A DNA stretch of 33,246 nucleotides from Tannerellaceae bacterium (GCA_031270665.1 JAISXD010000011.1:1-33246); one strand, 5' to 3'. Shown: positions 7,158-17,199, numbered from the stretch's first letter. Numbers and translations are program-made. Notes: generated by a model not told the origin, from the sequence alone.

Positions 7158-10013
7158 TTACGAACGGCTTATCTGTAGCCCGGTACGCGAGAGTGACATA
7201 TCTACCAGGCGGGCGTTCGGGTGGCGGCGGGGCGATGTGGAAAGGATCCGCTGGATATGCCCGGCCGCTTCCGGGTCTTTGGCTATGATATAGAGGTAGC
7301 CGCCTCCGCCTGCGCCGGGGAGTTTATAGCCCAGGGCGTAGTCTTTGATGAGGGATATTATTTCTTCTACGGCGGGAGGGTTGGTGCCGGAGTCGATGGA
7401 CTTGTTCTGTTCCCAGGTTTTGCCTGTCAGATGCCCGTAGGCGTCAAAGTTTCCGCACTGGATGGCTTCGTACATATCGAGCGCATGGGCTTTCATCTCG
7501 TCTAACAGGGATAAACGGCGCCCCTCGTTGAGGAACATGCCGCGTACGATTTCGGCCAGGATATCTTTCGCCGTACGGGTGATGCCCGTATAGTATAAAA
7601 GATGGCAGGGACGGTAAGCCGTATCGGTAAAGAGATAATCCGGCAGCCAGTGGACAAGCGGGTTTTGAAAAAAGCCTTCTTCCGTTTGCAGCAGTTTGAG
7701 GCCATGCAACAGGCCTCCATACTGGTCTTGCCAGCCGCCGCCGGTGGTGAGGAGTTGTTCGAGGATAAGCGTACGGTTGCCAATCTCATGCCTATCCCAG
7801 GCGAGGCCGCAAAAGTTGGAAAGCGCTCCCAGCACAGTGGCGGCAAGGATAGAACTCGTCCCCAGGCCCGACCCGGCGGGTACGGCAGAGAGGAGCGTCA
7901 GTTCGATACCACTGCCGAAGGCTTTGAGCTGTTCTTCCAGTGAACGGAATGGTTCTGTGGCAAATCCAGGTAAAAAGCCGGCAAGGGACAGCGCCGCCTT
8001 CGGTATGGAAAAGGGAGAACGCACTTTGTCGAAAGTCCGCAATTCGTCCCAGGTGGCGATTTCTTCCCTTGCTCCCAGGTCAATGGAACGGAGGATGATT
8101 CTGTATTGGCCGGACGGCTTCACGTACGTTTGCAAAGGGGGCTGTCCGTTTAATTCAATGGCAACATTTACCACACTTCCGCCTGCATAGAGGCAATAGG
8201 GGGGAGTATCTGTCCACCCGCCGGCCAGGTCGATACGTACCGGGCTGCGTCCCCATACAATCTGGTCGGAGAAGACGTCAAGGCGGGGAGACTGCCGTTT
8301 GTTTTCGCTTGTTTCCATCAGCCCGTCACGCAAAAGGCAGAAGGCCTTATCCTGTTCCGGCAGGTAATCTTCCCCAGCCAGTTGCATCGTACGGGCCCGG
8401 AACATATGATTATGTATACGCTTTATCAGCGGAGCGCCGGCTGGAAGAGGCGAGGGCAGGGGGAGGCGTGTGGAAGCGTAGCAGGCGGCGGCGTCGGCCA
8501 GGTCGAGCTGGTAAAAGATGCTTTGTTCATGGTTTGCAGCCAGGAGCGGCCAGTTTGCCGTACGGAAACTCCTGCGTTGCGCTTCCAGGCGGAAAAGGTT
8601 GGCCCTGTCTGTTATTTCGGTTGCCGACATCTTAGGCGTTTTCCGCCAGACTTCTTTTGTAAATGTATCTCCGGCAGAATCTATCATCCAGCGCAGCAAT
8701 TCGCCGGCTACCCTTAAATCGTCCACAACGGGGAATAAAGGATAGTCTTGTATATCCTGCCGGCCGGCGGGAGGTAATCCTCTCCCGGCAAACCAGGCAG
8801 TAACCGGCTTGCCCATCCAGGCAGTAGCCGCCTCATCCATCATTCCCCTGAAGGTATCGTTTATGCCGTAAGGGCGTATCGCCCAATGACTGTGGCCAAC
8901 GGGTATGATATCTATACAAATGCCGGGAGGCAGGGAAAGCGTCCATTCGTTTTCCGGGATACCTGTCAGGATATGGCTGTGGCTGATGCGCCAGTTTTTC
9001 CCGATAAAACTGTTTTCTACCCACAATTCCGAATTGGCAGAGGTAAGAGGTACCTGTATCCCGGCGTTCTGTACAAACATAGCCGGGTGAGGTTTCACTT
9101 TGCGCTGCATAATAATGCGCTGGTCGCAGACAAGATTCTGAACCGCCAGGGTAGACGATATCAATTCCCGCCCGGTGCCGTAATGATAAAACTCTCCCCC
9201 CGGCAAAGGAAGGATAGCGACGGTGAGTTTGTTGAGCTCTTCGTCTGTTATCCGGGGGCTTTCGCCCAGTGACAAGCCAAAGCCGGCATAAAGGTCGTAC
9301 ATCCTGAGCGATTGCCCGTCGGCGGTATAAGAACGTTTTATCAATAATTCAACAGCCCTGTCGCTTAACAGCCAGATACCTATGTCCATTAAAAAAAGAT
9401 GTGTCCGGGCAAGCGCCGCCAACTGGCCGAGGGATGGTTTTTGCAGCATAAAATCAAGCCGCCCCGGCATCTCCCTGTTTGAAAAGAAAACGCCGTGGTG
9501 CGTAGCCAAAACCGGGTCTGCCCACAAACCGTAACACACCACATCCGCTTCCGCAATGGCTTCGAGGGGTTTGGTAGAACGGATATATACATCGCCACTG
9601 GCTACGAGGGTATGGCATGAAGCCGGCGCCTTATCCATTATTTTCCTGTATAAAGGAAGCTGCAGAGATAAAAGGTCTTGAGAGAGCCGCTGCCCCCTTG
9701 CCCACCTGAATACCGGGATGGGGGTAAGTATTTTCCCCTGTGGGGCATAGGCAGGCAGCCGCCGGCTTTGTCCGCCGGCATGAAGCAACAGGCGTTTCTC
9801 CTTTGCCAGCCAGTCGCTAAAGGTGCATTTATCTTCCATCGCGCCATTCTCTTTACGGTAACAAGATTCAAGGAGCCACGCCGTTCCGCCCCCCGAGCCA
9901 ATCCGCTCACCTTTGGGGTCGGACGTGCAAAACCATTCATCCTGTTCGGCCACACCTCTCAATTCGTGAAAGCAATCCGCCAGATTAGGCGGCAGGGAAA
10001 GTAATGTCTTCAT
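7158..10013 (-). CDS. fkp: Bifunctional L-fucokinase / fucose-1-phosphate guanylyltransferase
   Basis: The 951-aa product matches the length and two-part layout of Bacteroides fragilis Fkp, which salvages free L-fucose to GDP-fucose for capsule and glycoprotein fucosylation. The N-terminal half is the guanylyltransferase, with the nucleotide-binding HAGGQSRRLP (about residues 78-87). The C-terminal part is a GHMP-type sugar kinase with GRSPVRIDLAGGWTD (588-602), the ATP loop PAGSGLGTSS (712-721) and a late LPGAGGGGY. It stands alone between convergent rseP and a divergent TonB receptor gene rather than in a capsule cluster. Its base composition is higher in GC than its neighbours (40 of 60 bases in both 7201-7260 and 8461-8520). 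Confidence 0.94.
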   Translation of the reverse strand: MKTLLSLPPNLADCFHELRGVAEQDEWFCTSDPKGERIGSGGGTAWLLESCYRKENGAMEDKCTFSDWLAKEKRLLLHAGGQSRRLPAYAPQGKILTPIPVFRWARGQRLSQDLLSLQLPLYRKIMDKAPASCHTLVASGDVYIRSTKPLEAIAEADVVCYGLWADPVLATHHGVFFSNREMPGRLDFMLQKPSLGQLAALARTHLFLMDIGIWLLSDRAVELLIKRSYTADGQSLRMYDLYAGFGLSLGESPRITDEELNKLTVAILPLPGGEFYHYGTGRELISSTLAVQNLVCDQRIIMQRKVKPHPAMFVQNAGIQVPLTSANSELWVENSFIGKNWRISHSHILTGIPENEWTLSLPPGICIDIIPVGHSHWAIRPYGINDTFRGMMDEAATAWMGKPVTAWFAGRGLPPAGRQDIQDYPLFPVVDDLRVAGELLRWMIDSAGDTFTKEVWRKTPKMSATEITDRANLFRLEAQRRSFRTANWPLLAANHEQSIFYQLDLADAAACYASTRLPLPSPLPAGAPLIKRIHNHMFRARTMQLAGEDYLPEQDKAFCLLRDGLMETSENKRQSPRLDVFSDQIVWGRSPVRIDLAGGWTDTPPYCLYAGGSVVNVAIELNGQPPLQTYVKPSGQYRIILRSIDLGAREEIATWDELRTFDKVRSPFSIPKAALSLAGFLPGFATEPFRSLEEQLKAFGSGIELTLLSAVPAGSGLGTSSILAATVLGALSNFCGLAWDRHEIGNRTLILEQLLTTGGGWQDQYGGLLHGLKLLQTEEGFFQNPLVHWLPDYLFTDTAYRPCHLLYYTGITRTAKDILAEIVRGMFLNEGRRLSLLDEMKAHALDMYEAIQCGNFDAYGHLTGKTWEQNKSIDSGTNPPAVEEIISLIKDYALGYKLPGAGGGGYLYIIAKDPEAAGHIQRILSTSPRRHPNARLVDMSLSRTGLQISRS

Positions 10014-10235
10014 ATATTGTCTTGTGTTGTGTATAAGCTGTCGTTCCTCTTTTCAAGCGGTGAAGATACGATTAATTTCCCTGCGGGACAGACCTGTGCA
10101 TCTGCGTTAACACATGAAGTAAGGATTCGCGGCGACGGGAAACAAAACATTTGTGCTGACCGTAACCTTATATTCACAAATTATACGTTTCTTTGTGGTA
10201 GACAAACACAAAAGAAAAACAAGTTGATAGGCTTT

Positions 10236-12575
10236 ATGGCAAAAGTGGGCAAGCGTTTACGATCCTTCTTTCTCCTATTCATTCTTACGGCATTCACCCT
10301 TTCGGCACAGGAAAAGAAGTTTACAATCAGTGGAAATATTAAAGACAATAGCAACGGGGAAGACCTCATCGGGGCGGAAGTCACTCTTGCGGGCACGCGG
10401 ATAGGAACCGTTTCGAACGCTTACGGATTCTATTCTCTCAGCCTTCCGGGAGGGAAATATACCTTGCTTTTCTCTTATATCGGTTATCATAAAAAAGAAA
10501 TTCCGGTAGAGCTTACATCCGATACGAAACTGAATATCGATTTAGTAATGAACGCCAGGGAGTTGACGGAAGTCGTTATTCGGGCGGAAGACAGGAATGT
10601 AACCATTACGAAAGCGGAGATGAGCGTAGAGAAGCTCTCGGCCAAAGCCATCAAAGCCGTCCCGGCCTTAATGGGCGAAGTAGACGTTATCAAAGCGATA
10701 CAATTGCTGCCGGGCGTACAGTCTACCTCCGAAGGATCATCCGGGTTTAGCGTGCGTGGAGGCGGGCACGACCAGAACCTGATCCTTTTAGATGAAGCAA
10801 CCGTTTACAGCGCTTCGCATCTGATGGGATTCTTTTCCGTATTTAATAATGACGCTATCAAGGATGTAACGCTTTACAAAGGGGATATCCCGGCTACCTT
10901 CGGCGGACGGCTTTCCTCCCTGCTCGACATCCGTACGAAAGACGGCAATAATCAGCGTTTCACAGGCACGGGAGGCGTAGGCCTTATCTCCAGTCGCCTT
11001 ACGCTGGAAAGCCCGTTGGGTTCAAAAGCATCCGGCCTTATTTCGGCGAGGCGAACGTATGCCGATGTATTCCTGCTACTCTCTTCCGATGAAAACCTGC
11101 GCAAATCGAGCCTTTATTTTTATGATATGAATGCCAAAGTGAATTTCCGTATCAATGACAACAACCGGATCTTCCTGGCCAGCTATTTCGGCAGGGATAA
11201 CTTTGCTAACCGGTTTGCCGGCATGAACTTCGGTAATCAAACCGTTACCGCCCGCTGGAATCATATCTTTTCGCCCAAAGTATTCTCTAATTTCACCCTG
11301 ATAGGGAGCTTTTACGACTATTACCTGAAAAGTAACCTGAGCGAACAATTAAACCAGGAATGGAAGTCTAAAATGAACGATTACGGCATGAAGGCCGATT
11401 TTTCGTATCTGCCGAACCCGACGAATCACCTGAAGTTCGGATATAATTTTATTTACCACCGCTTTACGCCCGGCGAAGGCGGAGGAACCAGCAACGAATC
11501 GATTATCGGGCGGATTACCTTCCCCAAAGAATATGCCGCCGAGCATGCCATATACATCGCCAATGAAACAACGATTGCCGGTAAGCTGAAACTAAAGTAT
11601 GGCTTGCGCTATTCCGCTTTCCAGAATATATCGAACGGAGAAGAACAGACGTACCTGGAAGATTACAACGTAGCGTATACAAAAACCTACAAAAGAGGTA
11701 AAATCTATAAAACGCAGCAGCAACTGGAGCCCCGGGCGGGAATAACCTATATTATCAGCAACGATCATTCGGCGAAAGCCAGTTATTCGCGCACGGCCCA
11801 ATATATACAATTGGCCTCCAACTCGGCGTCGGGTTCGCCTTTGGATGTTTGGTTCCAGGCCTCGCAAAATGTGAAACCCCAGTTGTGCGACCAATTCGCC
11901 ATTGGCTATTTCCGTAATCTGGCCGGTAATGAATACGAAGCCTCCGCCGAACTATACTACAAAGACATGAAAGATGTGGTAGACTTTAAAGACCATGCGG
12001 AACTGCTGGGGAATAAGGATATCGAACACGAATTGCGTTTCGGGAAAGGATATTCGTACGGACTGGAGTTGATGCTCCGCAAAAACGGCGGACGGCTGAA
12101 CGGCTGGGTTAGCTACACGCTCTCCAGGAGCCGGCGGAAGATAGACGATATTAATAATGAAAACTGGTATCGCTCTCCCTACGACAAACCGCATAATATC
12201 TCTATCGTAGCCAACTATGAACTATCGCCTGCATGGATGGTCTCGGCCAACTGGGTATACGCCAGCGGAACGCCGGTAACGTATCCCACCGGGCGCTTCC
12301 AGGTAGAAAACAGTTATGTCCCCGTTTATTCAGGACGGAACGAATACCGTTACCCTGCCTATCACCGGCTGGATGTATCAGCTACCTGGCAATTGTCGAA
12401 GCCCGGTAAACGTTTCAGGCACGAATTGAACTTCTCCCTTTATAACGCTTACGGAAGAAAGAACCCCTGGACAATCCTGTTCAGGCAAGAAAACGACCAG
12501 CCCGACTCATCGTATGCCGAAATGGTCTATCTGTTTACATTTATTCCGTCCATTACCTGGAATTTCACCTTTTAA
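10236..12575 (+). CDS. TonB-dependent outer-membrane receptor
   Basis: The 779-aa receptor starts with a signal peptide (MAKVGKRLRSFFLLFILTAF, cut near SAQ), then a carboxypeptidase-regulatory-like beta domain, a TonB plug with LPGVQSTSEGSSGFSVRGG, and a C-terminal 22-strand-type barrel ending in Phe. At 779 aa it is a classical receptor and not a roughly 1000-aa SusC/RagA type. I chose the ATG at 10236 because the signal peptide begins there; the reading frame is open back to 10017, but the extra 73 residues look non-native. The DUF4249 lipoprotein gene 16 bp downstream is its usual partner. The substrate (metal complex, vitamin or peptide) cannot be read from sequence. Confidence 0.92.
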   Translation: MAKVGKRLRSFFLLFILTAFTLSAQEKKFTISGNIKDNSNGEDLIGAEVTLAGTRIGTVSNAYGFYSLSLPGGKYTLLFSYIGYHKKEIPVELTSDTKLNIDLVMNARELTEVVIRAEDRNVTITKAEMSVEKLSAKAIKAVPALMGEVDVIKAIQLLPGVQSTSEGSSGFSVRGGGHDQNLILLDEATVYSASHLMGFFSVFNNDAIKDVTLYKGDIPATFGGRLSSLLDIRTKDGNNQRFTGTGGVGLISSRLTLESPLGSKASGLISARRTYADVFLLLSSDENLRKSSLYFYDMNAKVNFRINDNNRIFLASYFGRDNFANRFAGMNFGNQTVTARWNHIFSPKVFSNFTLIGSFYDYYLKSNLSEQLNQEWKSKMNDYGMKADFSYLPNPTNHLKFGYNFIYHRFTPGEGGGTSNESIIGRITFPKEYAAEHAIYIANETTIAGKLKLKYGLRYSAFQNISNGEEQTYLEDYNVAYTKTYKRGKIYKTQQQLEPRAGITYIISNDHSAKASYSRTAQYIQLASNSASGSPLDVWFQASQNVKPQLCDQFAIGYFRNLAGNEYEASAELYYKDMKDVVDFKDHAELLGNKDIEHELRFGKGYSYGLELMLRKNGGRLNGWVSYTLSRSRRKIDDINNENWYRSPYDKPHNISIVANYELSPAWMVSANWVYASGTPVTYPTGRFQVENSYVPVYSGRNEYRYPAYHRLDVSATWQLSKPGKRFRHELNFSLYNAYGRKNPWTILFRQENDQPDSSYAEMVYLFTFIPSITWNFTF

Positions 12576-12591
12576 TTCATCAGACAAAATT

Positions 12592-13482
12592 ATGAATACT
12601 CCTCTCTATAAAAAGATTCCCCTCCCTGGCATTGCCTTTTTGCCTGTATTCTTTAGCTGCCTGCTTTCGTGTACGGCGCGTATTGACATAGATACGGAAG
12701 CGTCGGCTCCCCGGTTGGTAATCTATGGCAGTATCACCACCGATACCATGCAACACAGCATAAAGATTACCCGTTCGGGCGGTTACTTCTCTACCTCCAA
12801 ACCCGAAGGCATCAGCCATGCAGCGGTGGCTATCCATACGGATAAAGAAACATTTACCTTGCAGGAGAGTTCTACGGAAGCCGGGCTATACCAAACCGGC
12901 AGCTCTGCTTTCGGGATAGAAGGCGAGACCTACCGTTTATCCGTTGCATTGGATTTCGATGAAGATGGGCGGCAGGAAGCATATGAAGCCGTTTCGTATA
13001 TGCCCGGCGCCCCAACGATCGACTCCATCGGTTTCCGTCCATCCCTTTTATCAGACAATTACCTCGAAGTGTTAGTCTGGGGATATATGCCCGAGGCGGA
13101 AGAAAACTACCTAAGTTTCCACCTCTATCGCAACTTTGAGATCGTAAACGATTCACTACAGGGTTTCTTCATAATTGATGACAGATATATGGACAAAAAG
13201 GAGATCGCAGGCGTTTCCTGTTTTTATCTCAACCAGGAAGAAGAGCAAAGCATATTACGCGAAGGAGACATCATTACCGTCCGTATTGACGGAGTAACAA
13301 AAGAGTACGCCACGTTTATCAAAGACGCCCAGAGCGAACTATGGGGCTCCGACCCTATATTCAGTGGGCCGCCGGCTAATGTACAGACCAATATCGTCAG
13401 CAAAAACCCTTCGGAAAACATCCTGGTGTCCGGCTTCTTTACCACCTTTTCGGGAAGTAAGAAAACGACGGTTTACCGTTAA
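12592..13482 (+). CDS. DUF4249 family lipoprotein
   Basis: The 296-aa protein has a lipoprotein signal ending FFSCLLSC, so Cys27 is the likely lipidated residue. The mature part is beta-rich, with an SITTDTMQHSIKITRS stretch and a C-terminal FTTFSGS segment, as seen in DUF4249 proteins. These occur next to TonB-dependent receptors in Bacteroidota and are thought to be surface or periplasm-facing accessory subunits; no activity is established. I chose the ATG at 12592, since an upstream in-frame ATG at 12514 lies inside the receptor gene. The stop codon overlaps the convergent mutL stop by 4 bp. Confidence 0.88.
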   Translation: MNTPLYKKIPLPGIAFLPVFFSCLLSCTARIDIDTEASAPRLVIYGSITTDTMQHSIKITRSGGYFSTSKPEGISHAAVAIHTDKETFTLQESSTEAGLYQTGSSAFGIEGETYRLSVALDFDEDGRQEAYEAVSYMPGAPTIDSIGFRPSLLSDNYLEVLVWGYMPEAEENYLSFHLYRNFEIVNDSLQGFFIIDDRYMDKKEIAGVSCFYLNQEEEQSILREGDIITVRIDGVTKEYATFIKDAQSELWGSDPIFSGPPANVQTNIVSKNPSENILVSGFFTTFSGSKKTTVYR

Positions 13483-15287
13483 TTGAAACGTTTATCCAAT
13501 TCATCATCCGACAGGATGTAAAGTATGCATTTCCCGTCCGGCGTATAGGTAGAAGAGGAGGAAGAGAACAGCGAGGCAATCATATGATCTATCTCTTCGC
13601 CCGATAGTTTTTTGTTCGGCCGGATAGCGGCTACTTTCGCTAACGAAAGGGCCATCGCTTCCGCCATTTCCTCATGCGCTTTTGTACCTGTTTCGATGGC
13701 GTGGTTTACGGCGTCTTTTAGCAGGGCCGGCGGGTTTAGGTTCTCCATTCCTGCCGGTATGCCGTTTATGGAATAGGTGTTGTTTCCTAAATTATTCAGG
13801 TCGAACCCGATATAATGTAAATCGTCCGACAGGGATGGCAGCATAGCCGCTTCCGCAGCCGTAAATGTTACCATCTCAGGGAACAATAATTGCTGGGAAG
13901 CCCCCTGCCTTTGCCGGATATTCGATACATATTGATCATACAGAATACGTATATGGGCGCGATGCTGATCAATCAAAGCCAGGCCGGATTTTATCGCCGT
14001 AATGATATATCGCCCTTTGTACTGATAACATGTTCCCGCAGATTCGCCAAACAACATCTCCCGGTGGGGCTGCTCTTGGGTTTGAGCTGCTTCTGTTTGC
14101 AGGGATGCCCTGTCTTCGTCAAAATCCTTATATATTTTCGTCCAGTCAAATTCCGCCCTTTCGTATAGTGCAGTAAACGGATTATAATCCGTATTTACAT
14201 GGACTTGCGGGATATGGACAGGCTTCCTTTCTTCGGCAGGATTATATACAGGGATATCAATAGCGTCTCTTGTGTCGAAATCAATCATAGGAATCGCATG
14301 GGATTTGGCAAGGGATTCGCGAATTGCAGCGACTAAGATTTGCCAGATCGGCTGTTCGTTCTCAAATTTTATTTCTGTCTTGACGGGATGGATATTTACA
14401 TCAATGGAAGCCGGGTCTAATGTAAAATAAATAAAGTAATTAGGCGTATCGCCGGCAGGAACCAACCGGTCGTAAGCATACATAACAGCCTTGTGGAAAT
14501 AGGGATGCTTCATAAACCGCCCGTTTACAAAAAAATATTGTAAAGCCCCCCGTTTCCTTGCCGAATCAGGCGTTCCTATAAATCCGGAAATAGTGACCAT
14601 CGAGCTTTGCGCCTCCAAAGAAAGTAATTTCGTATTAAGGCTTTTCCCATATACATTTGTAATACGCTGGCGTAAACCGGACGCAGGCAAATTAAACAGT
14701 TCCGTATCGTTATGATATAAATACATGGAAATGTGCGAATTAACGAGTGCGATCCGTTCAAATTCATTGATAATATTACGAAACTCTGTGTCGTTCGCTT
14801 TTAAAAACTTACGACGCGCCGGCACATTAAAGAACAGATTCTTTACGGAAAAGCTACTTCCTTCCGCACAAGCATCCGTTTCTATCTTTTCCAGCGCCGA
14901 ACCGGCCAAAAGAAGTCGCGTACCTAACGCCGCCCCCTTGAGCCGGGTACGCAGTTCTACATGCGATACCGCTACAATAGACGCTAATGCCTCTCCCCGG
15001 AAACCCATCGTATGCAGGGCAAAAAGATCGTCGGCTGTTGATATCTTGGATGTGGCATGCCTTTCAAAAGCCATGCGGGCGTCTGTTTCCGACATGCCTT
15101 TTCCATCATCGGTTACCTGAATCAATGTTCTTCCGGCATCTTTAATATTTACCTGGATACGGGTTGCTCCGGCATCGACGGCATTTTCTACTAATTCCTT
15201 TACAACAGAAGCCGGTCGTTGGATAACCTCTCCTGCTGCAATCTGATTAGCAATGCTGTCCGGAAGTAAATGAATAATATCGCTCAT
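13479..15287 (-). CDS. mutL: DNA mismatch repair protein MutL
   Basis: This 602-aa protein has an intact GHKL ATPase domain: LPDSIANQIAAGEVIQRPAS, then ENAVDAGA with the metal-binding Asn, DDGKGM and HATSKI with GFRGEAL. The C-terminal dimerisation domain reads LIDQHRAHIRILYD where nuclease-active MutLs have DQHAxxExxxxE, and TPDGKC where they have CPHGRP, so the endonuclease site appears lost. The start ATG at 15287 overlaps the upstream stop (ATGA) and removes a six-residue extension in the same frame. MutL couples MutS mismatch recognition to strand processing. It ends the six-gene minus-strand operon. Confidence 0.96.
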   Translation of the reverse strand: MSDIIHLLPDSIANQIAAGEVIQRPASVVKELVENAVDAGATRIQVNIKDAGRTLIQVTDDGKGMSETDARMAFERHATSKISTADDLFALHTMGFRGEALASIVAVSHVELRTRLKGAALGTRLLLAGSALEKIETDACAEGSSFSVKNLFFNVPARRKFLKANDTEFRNIINEFERIALVNSHISMYLYHNDTELFNLPASGLRQRITNVYGKSLNTKLLSLEAQSSMVTISGFIGTPDSARKRGALQYFFVNGRFMKHPYFHKAVMYAYDRLVPAGDTPNYFIYFTLDPASIDVNIHPVKTEIKFENEQPIWQILVAAIRESLAKSHAIPMIDFDTRDAIDIPVYNPAEERKPVHIPQVHVNTDYNPFTALYERAEFDWTKIYKDFDEDRASLQTEAAQTQEQPHREMLFGESAGTCYQYKGRYIITAIKSGLALIDQHRAHIRILYDQYVSNIRQRQGASQQLLFPEMVTFTAAEAAMLPSLSDDLHYIGFDLNNLGNNTYSINGIPAGMENLNPPALLKDAVNHAIETGTKAHEEMAEAMALSLAKVAAIRPNKKLSGEEIDHMIASLFSSSSSTYTPDGKCILYILSDDELDKRFN

Positions 15288-15592
15288 TTGAAAAACAAAA
15301 CCCAAAGCAAAGTGGCTAATACGGCTAATGCTACCGCCAGCTTAACGTTTTTATATTTACGGTTGCGTAAATTATCCCCCTTTAGCTGGCTTTTCTTTAA
15401 ATGAGTCGTTCCTTCTATAAACTTTCCTTTGATGTCGGGTTTATAATTTTCCAGCGGTTCGTCGAGTACTCCCAATTCTCGTTTGATCCTGCGTGTGCGT
15501 TCTTCCAGCGCTTCTTTACGGGGATCCCAATAAATAGGCTTATGCTCGAATTGCCGCGGCTTTCGCACACCATAAAATGAAAATAGCGCCAT
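15284..15592 (-). CDS. Small tail-anchored membrane protein, conserved in Bacteroidota
   Basis: The 102-aa protein begins MALFSFYGVRKPRQF and is strongly basic and polar, with segments such as RKEALEERTRRIKREL. A single hydrophobic helix at about residues 84-101 ends the chain (VALAVLATLLWVLFFK). This topology puts the soluble part in the cytoplasm with a C-terminal membrane anchor. It overlaps mutL by 4 bp (ATGA) and follows the OstA-like gene by 29 bp, so it is part of the same operon. I do not recognise a characterised family; a conserved hypothetical protein in this position is expected in Bacteroidales. Confidence 0.8.
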   Translation of the reverse strand: MALFSFYGVRKPRQFEHKPIYWDPRKEALEERTRRIKRELGVLDEPLENYKPDIKGKFIEGTTHLKKSQLKGDNLRNRKYKNVKLAVALAVLATLLWVLFFK

Positions 15593-15621
15593 AATTACTT
15601 AACTTTTAATGAAAACAACTG

Positions 15622-17199
15622 CTAATGTACGAATTTATTACTTCTTTTAGGTGCATCTCCGGTTTTTCTTTTAGCAATACGGAAGATATCGTCTTTATCA
15701 ATGGGCCTCAAATAATCGAACCAATAGAAATCAGTCAATGTTTTCTGATCTGGTTTTAAGTCCGGTATAGGCGTCATTGTACATTCGGAGGTTGGCCATA
15801 ATTTCAATTTTTCTAATTTATTATCCTGTACCCAAATTGTGAGGTAAGCGCTTTTGGTTTGGTTCAAGCCTATTTTCGTTCCGTCGCCTTCCAGCGGATA
15901 GTATATGGATTCGGCATTACCGCTGATATCTATCTGCCGGATGGCCTTTCCCTCAAAATAAGCAATTAAATTATTCCCCCTTAATTGATTATAGTAAAAA
16001 GTGTCCAGCTCCTGAATGGCAAAAGCAAACTGGATAACGTGGGCATGGTCTATCGTACTATCATTCATATAAACAACAATCGTATCCCCATACAGTTGGT
16101 ACCCTTCATTCCATACCACCGGTTCGGTATACATATATAATATAGAGTCGCGGGTGTTAAATTGTAATGAATCGCAAACGCCCTGAAGGTCTACCCGGTA
16201 AAAACGTACGCCATAATAGGCTTTTATTTCACGGTAGGCAGAGTCTATGGTGGTCATCAGTAAGGTATCTGCATGCAGGTATAAGGTATCGCTTTGCGAA
16301 TATTCGAGGAAACGGGCGTTATCCGTAACAAAAGCAAATTCCGTTTTTTCATTAAAGTACCCGTATTCTCCCTCAAGTGTCGTCATCTGGGCTGTATCTT
16401 TTATGGATACATTCCCGAATACTTCCGAGAAACCGGTATCCCGGTTATAAACAATCGAGTCCCCGATTAATATCCGGTTGCCGGAAACAACCTCGGAACG
16501 GTCTAACAGCAAAGATACATTTGTCTCCGTATTATACCATCCGCGTGAAGAATAGACCGTGCCGCTATCCGAAACAATGAAGGAAGGGCCTAATATCGTA
16601 GCTGTTTTATTGTCTGTATTATAGTGGAGCGTATCCGAGTAGAGCGTAAATTGCGGGTTCTCCAATCGTACGCTATCATTAAAAATGGCAATTTTAGTAT
16701 CCGGTGAATATTGTCCGTAATAAGAAGAAAGTTCATTCTCTTTGTCTACAATCAATCCTCCTTCAAAATAGTAACCGATATTTATCAGGCGGTCATAATT
16801 AAGGCTATCCGTAAAGAGCGTTACCTGGTTGTTCTCCATCCTGACATTCTCCCGTAACCGGGCCAGTTGGGTATTCCCATCATAAAACAGGGTATTTCCG
16901 TAAATAAACAAGGTATCCCCCTGTTCCATTCTCACATTACTAAAAGCTTCCAATGAATTGGATATCTCGTAGAAATAAGCGCTGTCGCAATACATATAGG
17001 AACTGTCGTGGCGGAAACGGACATCGCCAATCAACACCTGAATATCCGGGTTTATATTTTTATCGAAAGACAACGTGTTGGCATGCTCCAGATACACCTT
17101 TGTCTTCTGAGGGGTAATGGTGTCCTGCGTTTGTGCAAAAGCACAAAAGAAAAGCAAATGAAATGCTATAATTAAAACTAATTTATCAGTTATCCTCAT
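15622..17199 (-). CDS. OstA/LptA-like periplasmic protein
   Basis: A 525-aa protein with a signal peptide (MRITDKLVLIIAFHLLFFCA) followed by long runs of short beta strands. These have recurring patterns such as GDVRF, DSLNYD, GNTLFYDG and GDTLYLHADTL, as in the OstA domain of LptA and LptD. It is about three times the length of E. coli LptA, in line with the OstA-like proteins of Bacteroidota. LptA forms the periplasmic bridge that carries lipopolysaccharide to the outer membrane; that role here is by homology. The start overlaps the surA stop by 4 bp (ATGA). The last 25 residues are basic and lack strand pattern. Confidence 0.88.
   Translation of the reverse strand: MRITDKLVLIIAFHLLFFCAFAQTQDTITPQKTKVYLEHANTLSFDKNINPDIQVLIGDVRFRHDSSYMYCDSAYFYEISNSLEAFSNVRMEQGDTLFIYGNTLFYDGNTQLARLRENVRMENNQVTLFTDSLNYDRLINIGYYFEGGLIVDKENELSSYYGQYSPDTKIAIFNDSVRLENPQFTLYSDTLHYNTDNKTATILGPSFIVSDSGTVYSSRGWYNTETNVSLLLDRSEVVSGNRILIGDSIVYNRDTGFSEVFGNVSIKDTAQMTTLEGEYGYFNEKTEFAFVTDNARFLEYSQSDTLYLHADTLLMTTIDSAYREIKAYYGVRFYRVDLQGVCDSLQFNTRDSILYMYTEPVVWNEGYQLYGDTIVVYMNDSTIDHAHVIQFAFAIQELDTFYYNQLRGNNLIAYFEGKAIRQIDISGNAESIYYPLEGDGTKIGLNQTKSAYLTIWVQDNKLEKLKLWPTSECTMTPIPDLKPDQKTLTDFYWFDYLRPIDKDDIFRIAKRKTGDAPKRSNKFVH

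Noticed and set aside
7502-8745. Several 60-164 codon frames antisense to or out of frame with fkp
   Set aside because: They are expected shadows of a long GC-rich gene with few stop codons; the fkp frame has full-length family motifs.
10017-10235. 73-residue N-terminal extension of the TonB-dependent receptor
   Set aside because: A proper signal peptide begins at the ATG at 10236. The extension has no family similarity and would bury that signal peptide.
10236-13482. SusC/SusD-type polysaccharide utilisation pair
   Set aside because: The receptor is only 779 aa and the lipoprotein is DUF4249-like, without SusD features; no glycoside hydrolases are nearby.
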